Source: Nitrososphaerales archaeon (GTDB lineage Archaea; Thermoproteota; Nitrososphaeria; Nitrososphaerales; CADDZS01). Taken from it: a stretch of DNA of 64,000 bases. The notes beneath the pieces are model-generated. The model saw nothing but the letters and a program-made list of their open reading frames with translations, did no database searches and had not been told where the DNA came from. The translations under genes and the position numbers were made by a program. Below, piece by piece: positions 8,148 through 16,274 of this stretch. Location of the stretch: contig JASHOD010000039.1 in assembly GCA_030041295.1 (NCBI GenBank), forward strand, positions 62,001-126,000, written 5' to 3'. Position 1 is the first letter of the stretch. Each line of letters opens with the position of its first letter.

Positions 8148-10190
8148 TCATTCGTCTTGAATCGCAGCTATCTGGCGTTTGTTTTTCTCGTGAGCTTTGA
8201 TTAAGGCCTTAATTCGATCCCTGATCCTCGCGGCCGTTTCAAATTCCAAATTGTTAGCGGCAACCTTCATCTGCTCTTCAAGTTCGGAGATCAACTTTGG
8301 AAAGTCCGGCGAGACGAGTATCGATTTGTCGCTCTTCGACTTGCTAATTTCTAATTCGAGTTCAGCGGTCTCGGCAACAAGGGCACGGATTTCCTTCTTC
8401 ACGGTCTCGGGTGTGATTCCGTTCTCTTGGTTGAACTTGATTTGAATTGCCCTGCGTCTATTCGTTTCGTCAATCGCTTTTTCCATTGACTGCGTGATTT
8501 GGTCGGCGTACATTATCACTTGGCCCGCCGCATTTCTTGCAGCACGACCGATGGTTTGAATCAAAGAGACTTCGGATCTTAGGTATCCCTCCTTGTCCGC
8601 GTCCAGTATCGCGACCAAACTAACTTCAGGAAGATCCAAGCCCTCTCTAAGAAGGTTAATTCCAACCAAGACATCATATTTGCCTAAACGCAGGTCTCTA
8701 AGTAGTTCGATTCGTCGCAGGGTTTCAACTTCAGAATGAATGTACTGAACCTTGATTTTTAGATCCGCAAGGTATTCGGTCAGGTCTTCAGCCATTCTCT
8801 TCGTAAGAGTAGTTACTAGTACCCGCTCGCTCTTTTCGACCCTCTTCTTTATCTCCGCGATCAGGTCGTCGACCTGCCCCTTGGCGGGGCGTATCACGAT
8901 TTCAGGATCGATTAGCCCGGTCGGACGGATGATTTGCTCAACTAATTGCTCGCACTTGCCCATTTCGTACGGACCCGGCGTCGCCGAGGTATAGATGAGT
9001 TGATTCATCTTCAATTCAAACTCCGAGAAGTAAAGCGGGCGATTATCATACGCGGACGGGAGCCTAAAGCCGTAATCGATGAGGTTCTTCTTTCGCGATC
9101 TATCCCCTTCGTACATTCCATGAATCTGTGGAATTGCGATATGACCTTCATCGATGAAGGTCAGATAATCATCCGGAAAATAATCTAGGAGACAGTATGG
9201 AGTTTCGCCTTCGGATCTTCCGGTGAAATATCGCGAATAGTTCTCGATTCCGGTGCAGTACCCCGTCTCGCGCAGCATTTCTAAATCGAATCTCGTCCTC
9301 TGCTCCAACCTCTGGGCCTCTACGAGTTTATTTTGAGAACGCAGTTCAGCGAGGCGGTCTTCCAGCTCTTCTTCGATTTGCACTATTGACTCCTGCATTC
9401 TCTCGTTTGTACCCGCGAATTCAGTCGCCGGGTAGATTATGGCTTCCTTCTTTTGCTTGATTGTTCTTCCGCTCACGCGTTCAACTTCGCTTATTTTCTC
9501 GACTTCGTCCCCGAAGAACTGGATTTTGGTGATGTTTTCATCAGCACTACAAATCTCGAGGGTGTCTCCCTTAAGGCGGAATTTCCCCCGCGAGAGTTGA
9601 AAGTCGTTTCGCTGGAAGCGCATATCAACCAGTTTGCGTAAAATCTTGTCACGATCGTAGGACTGACCTTGGATCAATCCCATAACTTCGCCCATGTAAC
9701 TTTGAGGGGAACCCAGACCATAGATGCAGGAAACGCTCGCGACGACGATCACGTCTCTGCGCGAGACAAGAGCTTGCATGGCTCTCTGCCTTAGGGTCTC
9801 GATCTCGTCATTGATCGAGGAATCCTTTTCGATGTATAGATCCTGTTGCGGGACGTATGCTTCCGGTTGGAAGTAGTCGTAGTAACTAACAAAATATTCG
9901 ACCGCATTGTTTGGAAAGAAAGCGCGAAACTCGCCGACGAGTTGTGCTGCAAGTGTCTTGTTTGGGGAAATCACAAGTGTGGGTCTTTGCACGTTTTGAA
10001 TGACGTGAGCCATGGTTAGGGTCTTCCCTGTTCCCGTTGCGCCAAGCAAGACCTGATGTTTCAGCCCTCTCTGTACTCCTTGACTCAGCCTCTCAATCGC
10101 CTGCGGCTGATCTCCCTTTGGAGTGTACTCTTGACTGATTTCGAAATGCTGAACAGTTGCCTTTGAAAGCAGGGAGGTAGTACTGGTCAA
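8148..10190 (-). CDS. uvrB: Excinuclease ABC subunit B
   Basis: Full-length UvrB (680 residues), the damage-verifying helicase-like subunit of bacterial-type nucleotide excision repair. The Walker A GATGTGKT lies at 50-57; the beta-hairpin region reads YYDYFQPEAYVPQQDLYIEKD; helicase motifs include IDEGHIAIPQ, TSATPGPYE and QTIGRAARN; a C-terminal UVR motif (LEEQMKVAANNLEFETAARIRDRI) recruits UvrC. TTG start; the ORF has no ATG before the fold. UvrA and UvrC are not in this window. UvrABC occurs in some archaea by ancient transfer from bacteria. Confidence 0.97.
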   Translation of the reverse strand: MTSTTSLLSKATVQHFEISQEYTPKGDQPQAIERLSQGVQRGLKHQVLLGATGTGKTLTMAHVIQNVQRPTLVISPNKTLAAQLVGEFRAFFPNNAVEYFVSYYDYFQPEAYVPQQDLYIEKDSSINDEIETLRQRAMQALVSRRDVIVVASVSCIYGLGSPQSYMGEVMGLIQGQSYDRDKILRKLVDMRFQRNDFQLSRGKFRLKGDTLEICSADENITKIQFFGDEVEKISEVERVSGRTIKQKKEAIIYPATEFAGTNERMQESIVQIEEELEDRLAELRSQNKLVEAQRLEQRTRFDLEMLRETGYCTGIENYSRYFTGRSEGETPYCLLDYFPDDYLTFIDEGHIAIPQIHGMYEGDRSRKKNLIDYGFRLPSAYDNRPLYFSEFELKMNQLIYTSATPGPYEMGKCEQLVEQIIRPTGLIDPEIVIRPAKGQVDDLIAEIKKRVEKSERVLVTTLTKRMAEDLTEYLADLKIKVQYIHSEVETLRRIELLRDLRLGKYDVLVGINLLREGLDLPEVSLVAILDADKEGYLRSEVSLIQTIGRAARNAAGQVIMYADQITQSMEKAIDETNRRRAIQIKFNQENGITPETVKKEIRALVAETAELELEISKSKSDKSILVSPDFPKLISELEEQMKVAANNLEFETAARIRDRIKALIKAHEKNKRQIAAIQDE

Positions 10191-10350
10191 TTCAAAAATC
10201 GTAAACCATGTAGCTTTATCCGATCAGTAATAAACGTTGAGCCGCTCGAAACGTACTTTACTAATTTTTGATGATAGGTATGGAGTGGTCGATAATCGAT
10301 ACCTGTTATTTTTAGTTGAGAGATGATGGGTAACTATCTTCTGCCTAAGA

Positions 10351-10818
10351 TTACCTCTTCTTCGCGATCAACCTCGCATAAGCTATCGCTTTCATCGTCT
10401 CGATGTCTTTAGCATCATTAATTCCTCTAGCCCGTCTCTCGACTTCGAGCAAACGATCTAGCTTTCCCATAAACTGATCGAAATCTCGCTCATTTCTAAT
10501 TTCTCCGATGCTATCGATAAAAGCGAAGACGGTTGGAAATTCCGTCTTTAGGCGATTCTCTTCTGTCCTCGGAAGTTTCGGTTTGGATCGCTTCGGGGAG
10601 AGCATAAAATATGCGAAAAGCAAAATCACGACTATTATTGCGACAACGAGTGCTATCCATAGGTTTATCGTGTTGACATTGTTTGGAATTTCTATCAGCA
10701 AGAATAGTACGGAGACTAGCGATGTTCCAACTCCGACAAGTGCAGCTAGCCTGTCCGCGCGTGGCAAAGTTTGGCCCTTCACGGCGACCCAACCATTGAA
10801 AGCGAAGGATGCAAACAA
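10351..10818 (-). CDS. Two-helix membrane protein of unknown function
   Basis: 155 residues from a TTG start. Two adjacent transmembrane segments (about residues 24-43 and 50-73) are followed by a basic junction (SPKRSKPKLPR) and a soluble helical tail with many charged residues (FDQFMGKLDRLLEVERRARG). No recognised family. The predicted topology has a short loop outside and the tail in the cytoplasm. Confidence 0.6.
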   Translation of the reverse strand: MFASFAFNGWVAVKGQTLPRADRLAALVGVGTSLVSVLFLLIEIPNNVNTINLWIALVVAIIVVILLFAYFMLSPKRSKPKLPRTEENRLKTEFPTVFAFIDSIGEIRNERDFDQFMGKLDRLLEVERRARGINDAKDIETMKAIAYARLIAKKR

Positions 10819-10940
10819 ACTGCGATCTTTATGCTATGCTCCATTGTGCAACGCGACGCTACGCAGGGGGCTGAGCTAATATTCATTTTAACAAGTTTCA
10901 ACTGTCAAAATAGATAAGAATCATTGAAGGGATTTAAAGT

Positions 10941-10969
10941 TACTGTAATAATACAGTATTTTTACTGTA
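10941..10969. promoter_or_regulatory. Three alternating 7-bp half-sites, operator-like
   Basis: TACTGTA, ATAA, TACAGTA, TTTT, TACTGTA: three copies of one heptamer in alternating orientation, each separated by exactly 4 bp. The period is 11 bp, about one helical turn. It lies between the membrane-protein gene (start at 10818, other strand) and a short possible ORF starting at 11018. It looks like a multi-dimer repressor site. Confidence 0.5.
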
Positions 10970-11017
10970 TTTCTCACCGGTCTTGGGCATAGACACCTGA
11001 ATACCCTCAATTCTATT

Positions 11018-11143
11018 GTGCACAGTGTAGTCGTTTCGGATGATTACTACTATTCGAAGGCCTACCTGAAGAATCTCAGAAGGTTGGACCCTGTTTATGA
11101 TGATCTCTCAGTCTATGAACCCACACCAGAATACATCAGGTGA
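11018..11143 (+). CDS. Possible 41-residue protein
   Basis: GTG-initiated frame with protein-like, acidic and tyrosine-rich composition (SDDYYYSKAYLKNLRRLD, then VYDDLSVYEPTPEYIR). The open frame extends upstream without a start to about 10952, so it may be the tail of a lost gene rather than a functional small protein. Confidence 0.25.
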   Translation: MHSVVVSDDYYYSKAYLKNLRRLDPVYDDLSVYEPTPEYIR

Positions 11144-11317
11144 GATGAAGAAGAGATGAGCAAGACCGCGATAGAATGCACAAGTGCAAGTCGGTCGTTA
11201 AGAGAGAGGACTCATATTTCGGGGTAGTTCTCCTTCTGTCGAGAAAAGTGGAATTTCCGTGATCTTCGAATTAGGTTAAAACGCTTAATTTAGAGTGAAT
11301 AGTATAAAAAAGAACCT

Positions 11318-11905
11318 TTGCCTTGGGTTGCGGCATCTTCGAGTTCAAAGGAAGAGAAAATCAAGCCTCTCAGAGGAGTTTCTCTCTACATCTGCGGATA
11401 CTGCGGTTACAACACGAAGCGTAGTTTCACTTTATTCGGAGCAAACATGAATCGCTCATGGAATGATTTGCGAAAGCATATGGAAAAAGTGCACGACATT
11501 ACAAGGCCTGTTTTCTATAACTACCGATATCAGGTGGTAACCTTTTTCATGAATGTGACTGTAGACGGCGGGTGGGGAAATAGTCCTCATACGGGATACA
11601 AATCTCATTTCTTTAGAATCGAGTCTGCCGAGTTCTATAGAACGACTGAGGAAGCAGAGCAAGTTGCACGGGTACTCAATGAGAAACTTCGCCTAGTGTC
11701 TAATAGACAAAATCACAACACGGGGATCATTATCCCTTCCTTTCTAAATGTTCTGAGAGTTCCAAAGGAATATCCTCAAAGATTAGTGTATGACTTTGAG
11801 TTCACTAATGCACAGGAGGCTTGGAAAGTTTGTATGCAAATGAATCAACAATTGGAAGAGAATTTTTTCACCATAATACCCTACGAGTGGGACGCAGAAG
11901 CATAG
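11318..11905 (+). CDS. C2H2-like zinc-finger protein, unknown function
   Basis: 195 residues. The N-terminus (about 27-65) has CGYCGY followed by HMEKVH, a Cys2-His2-like metal site with a long spacer. The rest is a mixed alpha/beta region with no match I recognise. The TTG at 11318 is the only upstream start in frame; TATAAAA at 11303-11309 is slightly too close for a leaderless transcript from that codon, so the start is uncertain. It heads a run of small Cys-rich genes up to 13.6 kb. Confidence 0.6.
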   Translation: MPWVAASSSSKEEKIKPLRGVSLYICGYCGYNTKRSFTLFGANMNRSWNDLRKHMEKVHDITRPVFYNYRYQVVTFFMNVTVDGGWGNSPHTGYKSHFFRIESAEFYRTTEEAEQVARVLNEKLRLVSNRQNHNTGIIIPSFLNVLRVPKEYPQRLVYDFEFTNAQEAWKVCMQMNQQLEENFFTIIPYEWDAEA

Positions 11906-12196
11906 TCAATACTTAAGCCGGTTGGGAGCGGGGGCGTCATAGTTGCTCCGTCAGGCTATTTCATTGTACATAGCAGTCCCTTCGGACATTGATACCACTT
12001 GTCCCTTTGTAATGAATGGCTTAAGACATCTCAGTGGTTGTTAGGACAAAATTTCAAGCCAAGCCTAATGCCACGTCCTACGATAAACCATCCGCTAACA
12101 ACAGGGTTTAACAATTGGGTAGATACCTGCCGATGGTGACGACGACGATGTGTGCGGAGGATATACACACACAGCCCAGGAGGGGGAGGGATTCGC

Positions 12197-12397
12197 ATGC
12201 GCGTATGTTGTGCTGGAGTAAATTGTCAGGGCTTTATTTCCCTTCCGTGTCCAAGGTGCAGGGAAGCTTTCTGCAGTCCTTTCGACTTTGACCATATGTT
12301 CGAAGCACATGGAATTCCTCGGAGAAGCAAAAGAGTAGGGATCTTCAATTCCAAACTAAGGAGAATAAATCCACGAGGTTTCTTCGGTACTGCATAG
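12197..12397 (+). CDS. Small AN1-like zinc-finger protein
   Basis: About 66 residues from the ATG at 12197, preceded by a GGGGGAGGG purine run that could act as a ribosome site. The pattern CAGVNC, then CPRCREAFC and DHMFEAHG matches the C-x4-C, C-x2-C-x4-C, H-x4-H logic of AN1-type fingers, though the His spacing is not standard. Binding partner unknown. An in-frame start exists 15 codons upstream. Confidence 0.5.
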   Translation: MRVCCAGVNCQGFISLPCPRCREAFCSPFDFDHMFEAHGIPRRSKRVGIFNSKLRRINPRGFFGTA

Positions 12398-12488
12398 TTT
12401 TCATTTCAAGGCTTAACGAAATTGTCTGAGTGAACCATAAAATGGGAACTCTATGAGGCTTGAACGCTTAAATTCTAGTTAGGCAGTA

Positions 12489-12725
12489 ATGTGCTCTTCT
12501 CTTCGTAAAAACTCAATTGAGGGCTGGAACGATCCTCTTTCCCTCTTTTTTAATCTCAGTAAGCTTCATCGTAAAGGCATAAGAAAGGCCACAACTTCTG
12601 AAAATGGTTATTTTTGCTGTTTACAGTATCGGATCGCGAACCCGCCTGAGGTGACAGCACTACCACTTCAAAATAGATCCATGTCTGAATGCTCATCTTT
12701 CGACGAAGATAAGTATCATGTTTAA
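12489..12725 (+). other. Open frame of doubtful coding value
   Basis: A 78-codon ATG frame without domain, repeat or membrane signature. Composition is Ser/Asn/Cys-rich and not convincing as a protein. Recorded because it fills the space between two small zinc-binding genes. Confidence 0.15.
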
Positions 12726-12746
12726 TTAGTTGAGCTCATTCTCCCT

Positions 12747-13130
12747 TTGTGGACTATTGAGATAACCATGTGTGAACATCTACAAGTGAGCGATTTCAGA
12801 GCGTACATGATTCAAACCAATGACAAGAAGCACGTATCGACTCTTGAAAAATGTGTTTCCTGCGAGGAATTTCTCACGCTAGATTCGGAAATTGTTCCAA
12901 AAGAATCCATAATTGCGCCTGCAACGTCAGCCAAAGAAAATATGCGCACCATGATAATGCAAATCAACAGCGATCTGTATGATCGGGTATTGGATCTAAT
13001 TGAAAGCGAAAGACTCGGCTATGAATCTTCAAAGATAATGACCGAGCTCATAGGCCTCGGATTACATCATTACTCAAGAATTCATAAGGGAGATTTGAGT
13101 AGAAAGAAAACAGGAATCCCAACATCATGA
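12747..13130 (+). CDS. Small zinc-ribbon protein with helical tail
   Basis: About 127 residues from TTG 12747, or 120 from the ATG at 12768. The N-terminal part holds CEH and CVSCEEF, a possible metal site; the C-terminal part (MIMQINSDLYDRVLDLIE, then SSKIMTELIGLGLHHY) looks like a ribbon-helix-helix DNA-binding unit. TTTAATTA at about 12720 suits leaderless use of the TTG. Likely a small regulator, function unknown. Confidence 0.5.
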   Translation: MWTIEITMCEHLQVSDFRAYMIQTNDKKHVSTLEKCVSCEEFLTLDSEIVPKESIIAPATSAKENMRTMIMQINSDLYDRVLDLIESERLGYESSKIMTELIGLGLHHYSRIHKGDLSRKKTGIPTS

Positions 13131-13139
13131 CGACTATTA

Positions 13140-13173
13140 CCCAATACGCGTTAGCGTAATTAATTGGGCTTTT
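13140..13173 (+). terminator. Terminator-like stem-loop followed by T-run
   Basis: CCCAA/TTGGG outer stem and TACGC/GCGTA inner stem with a GTTA loop, then CTTTT, starting 10 nt after the stop of the preceding gene. Confidence 0.45.
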
Positions 13174-13237
13174 GACTCCGGTACATTAGTAACTGGACTG
13201 TGTTCGATGTTATCAGCTTTAGTAATCGTATCCCCAG

Positions 13238-13246
13238 TTTAAATAT
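13238..13246 (+). promoter_or_regulatory. TATA-like box
   Basis: TTTAAATAT centred about 34 bp before the ATG of the zinc-ribbon gene at 13276, spacing expected for an archaeal promoter with a short leader. Confidence 0.45.
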
Positions 13247-13275
13247 GTCATAAGCATCGCGTACTTTGATGTGAT

Positions 13276-13557
13276 ATGGGTTTCAATGTAATGTGTCCTA
13301 AATGTCATAGGCTTTTCTCGGTCAAAAAGAAGGAGAAGGAATTTGTTATGGAAACATTTGTTCGAACCGAGGAAGTCGAGAAAGAGCCACTCCCAGGCGC
13401 CTACAGGACAGGTGCTGGGGGCAGCATAATTCCATCTGTTCTGATAGTGAAGGATCAGCATCGGGTTACGGGAGAAATTTCTGTTTACAAACTGCATCTC
13501 GAGTGCAAGCATTGCGGCCACCAATGGACAGAAGCGGTAGACCAGGCAAAGTTCTAG
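13276..13557 (+). CDS. Zinc-ribbon protein
   Basis: 93 residues, ATG start. Two CxxC knuckles (CPKCHR at 7-12, CKHCGHQW near 77-84) bracket a central beta-rich segment, the classic layout of a single zinc ribbon. Possibly a nucleic-acid or protein adaptor; partner unknown. It has its own promoter (TATA-like box at 13238-13246). Confidence 0.6.
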   Translation: MGFNVMCPKCHRLFSVKKKEKEFVMETFVRTEEVEKEPLPGAYRTGAGGSIIPSVLIVKDQHRVTGEISVYKLHLECKHCGHQWTEAVDQAKF

Positions 13558-14017
13558 TACACTACGGATTCCGGATTCGATGAGTGATGAGAAAGTAAGA
13601 CAAGTGGATTCCGCGCGGAGAAAACAGCGATTTAGTCCCAAATTTGAGCCTAGAGCGCAGACTTAGCCGTTACTGAATCTTGCAGAGACTTAGGAGTTCG
13701 GCGATTTTTTGTGTTAGTAGATTTAGCTCCAACGATTTAACCCAGAACATCCTTTTTGCCGGAGACTTCTCTTGAAAATAACACGAGCAAGCCAAAGACT
13801 ATGAAAGCCGACACTGATATGTAAAAACAGTACTGGAAAGCGGCTTTTGTTGGTAACGAAACTATACAGTCTCTCGTCTATCTGCGTCGCTCGAGCACCA
13901 ATCATGGACCTAGGCAAATCAAACGAAAGCCGCAGTACTCTACGCAGCGAATGGGAGAGTGTCTAGTAGAGAGTCGGGGTGTAAGGGCATGGGCATGGGC
14001 ATGAGAGAGATTTGCCT
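13558..14017. other. Stretch without an intact gene
   Basis: About 460 bases. It holds the short membrane-protein remnant described at 13726-13875 and a GGGCAT triplet repeat at 13985-14002. Nothing else can be supported. Confidence 0.4.
13726..13875 (-). pseudogene. C-terminal remnant of a membrane carrier
   Basis: A start-less frame reading TKAAFQYCFYISVSAFIVFG, continuing with LLVLFSREVSGKK and a stop. One transmembrane helix followed by a basic end is typical of the last segment of an MFS-type carrier. No start codon lies in the open frame, so this looks like a leftover. Confidence 0.3.
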
Positions 14018-14500
14018 TTAAGAAAGAACTCTTGAGACTTGAAAGGATATTGTATGGGAATTTGCGTCTTTTAGCGTGATCAAAGCAACCATGATATGCC
14101 TTGATCTACTGAGCACTATAATTACTTGATAGTTTTTGAAAATAGCAATGATCTGTTTCAGTTCTCCGAAAGCGCGCTCCCCCTCAGCTAGCGCCTCCTG
14201 TTGAGAGCTGTAGAAGCTCATGACCTTGCTGATCGATTTGAAATGACGCGATAGATCTTCCTGCGAAGGCATCATGGCTCTGGCCGATGGCCTTTCAGCG
14301 GTCGCAATTTCTACGCCATCCAATGATAAGACTGCAGTGTAGATGATCCCGCGATCGATAGAGAGTAGAGTGTCACAAAGTTTCTTTTGTTCGACAACTG
14401 CAGACAGTGCTATTATGACCTCTGACTATTCAGTAAGGTTCTGAGATATTTGATGGCTCAGGATGCGAAATACGTCAATGCTCGTGTACTTGGAATACAT
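14018..14500 (-). pseudogene. Roadblock/LC7-like protein (DUF6659-type) with in-frame TAG
   Basis: From about 14395 down, the product reads KLCDTLLSIDRGIIYTAVLS, then LDGVEIATAERPSARA and VIIVLSRSRHIMVALITL, matching what I know of a roadblock-like family common in Thaumarchaeota. No ATG, GTG or TTG precedes the domain after a TAG at 14428-14426. Upstream of that TAG the same frame begins with ATG at 14500 (MYSKYTSIDVFRILSHQI), with AT-rich promoter-like DNA before it. Either a nonsense mutation splits a once continuous gene, or a short gene lies before a domain that has lost its start; the TTG at 14323 would delete the first strand and helix. Confidence 0.45.
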
Positions 14501-14561
14501 CGGTTAAAGCTTTTGTAACTAGCTTTATGTTAACGGTAACTCATACCTTCTGGATTTCGAA

Positions 14562-14930
14562 CTAGAAATTCGAATGCGCCATCTTCAGTGAGAATTCAAA
14601 GTATCTCTTTGAGATAGATTGGCGCAATTTTTCTGGAGACACTTTTTTAGGATTTTCAAAGATGGGTGGCTCCTTGTTAAAATGGTCTCTTGTAAAATCG
14701 GCTTCCTCACCTGTGGGTAGGACGTTGTAATAGTGGTCTTCATGATAGTTGGATACTTTGACCTTGATAATCTCCCCATGGAACAAGTCGTAAACGAATA
14801 GAGCAGTTACTGCACATTGACCCCATGAGGGGTTGGCGGGAGTCCAATTTTTTGGATCTTCGGAAGTCTGTCTCGACCATACCTTCTGGAATTTAGCCCG
14901 TAATTCTTCCAAATTGTCATCCATTTTCAA
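14562..14930 (-). CDS. YunG-like protein
   Basis: 122 residues, ATG start (alternative Met at codon 3). Diagnostic features are W-x-P-x-NPSWGQCAVTALFVYDL with an invariant-looking GQC, HGEIIKVKV, a central HYYNVLP, and DFTRDHF; these resemble the YunG family, whose Cys-His pattern suggests a small papain-like fold. No enzymatic role is established to my knowledge. Stands alone. Confidence 0.55.
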   Translation of the reverse strand: MKMDDNLEELRAKFQKVWSRQTSEDPKNWTPANPSWGQCAVTALFVYDLFHGEIIKVKVSNYHEDHYYNVLPTGEEADFTRDHFNKEPPIFENPKKVSPEKLRQSISKRYFEFSLKMAHSNF

Positions 14931-15174
14931 GAGTCACTTTTTTCATTTGTTTAAAGAAGCAAATTCTATATGGTGTACGCCTTACTTAATTCCGCTTCGA
15001 TTGGCAGCTGGGACAAATTACTTTGCCATTCGAGCTTTCACCATTTATAGTCCGCTTCTCTTGAGCTAACATCCGCAGAGATGGACATTTCAAAATGACA
15101 ATTTTGGCGCGTAGCCCCAGAATCCTTGCTAGTTCAACCATGGGACACTCTTAGGAAAGCGGCTTTTTCAATAT

Positions 15175-15600
15175 CTAGATGGCCCCTAGTCTAAAAAGAT
15201 TCGGATTAATTCGAAAGGTTCTCAAGCTTTGTACCAATCCTCCATTATAAAAAATGCTAAAGTCGACACCGAGATTAACAAATGCCCAGATGAAAAACAG
15301 TGTCAAGGAGGAGATCAAAAAGAATCCTAAAAATTCTGCCTTGAAGGAACTGCTCGAGATGTACGAGAAGGAGTATGCCGATGAAGAAAGTTGGAATCTT
15401 TGAGGAGAAGTGTTGAAAGGGAAACCTTCTTGAAACGAGCTTAGAGTATTGTAAGGAAGTTTGAGGATGGGCTCGGACTTTTCTTTAAACATTCTCAACT
15501 CAGCAACTTCCTTAGTAAGCTGATCCAAGTTTTCTAGTGCTTGGACAGTGACTGTTTCCAACATAGTTAACTCAGGGACGGTTTTCAGATAATCTTTCAT
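15175..15600 (-). CDS. Coiled-coil protein with possible membrane anchor (uncertain)
   Basis: 141 residues. The N-terminal part (ETVTVQALENLDQLTKEVAE) predicts a short coiled coil and the C-terminal part one hydrophobic segment (FLISSLTLFFIWAFVNLGV). The hydrophobic half is antisense to a Lys/Glu-rich frame on the other strand (15254-15403), so one of the two must be spurious. Confidence applies mainly to the N-terminal half. Confidence 0.35.
   Translation of the reverse strand: MKDYLKTVPELTMLETVTVQALENLDQLTKEVAELRMFKEKSEPILKLPYNTLSSFQEGFPFNTSPQRFQLSSSAYSFSYISSSSFKAEFLGFFLISSLTLFFIWAFVNLGVDFSIFYNGGLVQSLRTFRINPNLFRLGAI
15254..15403 (+). CDS. Possible 49-residue charged protein
   Basis: ATG frame with helical, charged composition (MKNSVKEEIKKNPKNSALKE, then LLEMYEKEYADEES). 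TTATAAAAA at 15244 lies only about 8 bp upstream, too close for a leaderless promoter. Competes with the opposite-strand frame. Confidence 0.3.
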   Translation: MLKSTPRLTNAQMKNSVKEEIKKNPKNSALKELLEMYEKEYADEESWNL

Positions 15601-15800
15601 CAGCTCATCTTCCTGCGTCCTCCAAGCCTGATGGCACTTTATCGGGTTAAACGGGTCTGATCTATTTTTTAGGATAATCGCCCTAATCGTGATTCGTGTA
15701 AGTGCGTATAATCATTCTTGGGTGGCTACTTTTATTATCTTCTTTATACCAAGGCGAATTATCTAAAACTCATCGGAGTTGAGGCGAAGGAGATATCGCA

Positions 15801-16151
15801 TCAAACGATGTAAGCGCGTCCAGCATTAATGGTTCCGTCAACCGTTTCATCCGGTGCACCTACGACAATCAGTCCTCCGTTCATCGAAACTGACGTGCCA
15901 AAACCTCCCCTTTCTTGTGCGTTAAGGCTCTGGAAAGAATTAATCAGTGACCCGGATGATGCCTTGAACTCGTACGCTGCACCAGCTGCAGAAACTCCGC
16001 TCGAATTATCCTCTGAGGCTCCAACTACGACATATCCTCCGACTGCCGTGATCGCCGAGCCAAACTCTCCATAGTCTCTTGGTTGATTTAGGCAGACTGA
16101 TGAATCACAAGTGATACAATTTTTGGGTTCGCATATTGCGATAATCGACAT
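15801..16151 (-). CDS. FG-GAP repeat protein, truncated
   Basis: 116 residues made of about two FG-GAP (integrin-type beta-propeller) repeats: FGSAITAVGGYVVVGASED, then FGTSVSMNGGLIVVGAPDE. The product stops right after GRAYIV, in the middle of a blade, and no signal peptide is present; full propellers need about seven blades. It has a Cys-rich N-terminus (CEPKNCITCDSSVC). Most likely a fragment of a larger secreted or surface protein, divergent from the ftsZ-family gene. Confidence 0.55.
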   Translation of the reverse strand: MSIIAICEPKNCITCDSSVCLNQPRDYGEFGSAITAVGGYVVVGASEDNSSGVSAAGAAYEFKASSGSLINSFQSLNAQERGGFGTSVSMNGGLIVVGAPDETVDGTINAGRAYIV

Positions 16152-16274
16152 GAATCTGAAATACTGACAGCTGTGACCCTTTCCACCTCCTCAAGTTGTA
16201 TTATACTGATCGGATGGAATGATAACTCAGGTCCTGAGAAAAATTTGAGTTATGATGCAGACACTCAAGCAAAA

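Larger units (their letters stand above)
10819..11317. other. Gene-poor stretch with operator-like repeat
   Basis: About 500 bases. Apart from the half-site array and the short reading frame reported separately, I see no feature. A TATA-like TATAAAA at about 11303 belongs to the next gene. Confidence 0.5.

Noticed and set aside
13219-13641. 140-codon minus-strand frame over the zinc-ribbon gene
   Set aside because: Antisense to two CxxC knuckles that make sense on the other strand.
13985-14002. CRISPR-like repeat from three GGGCAT units
   Set aside because: Far too short and no spacers; simple tandem repeat.
14426-14428. TAG as a pyrrolysine codon
   Set aside because: No pyl genes seen and one TAG alone is no evidence.
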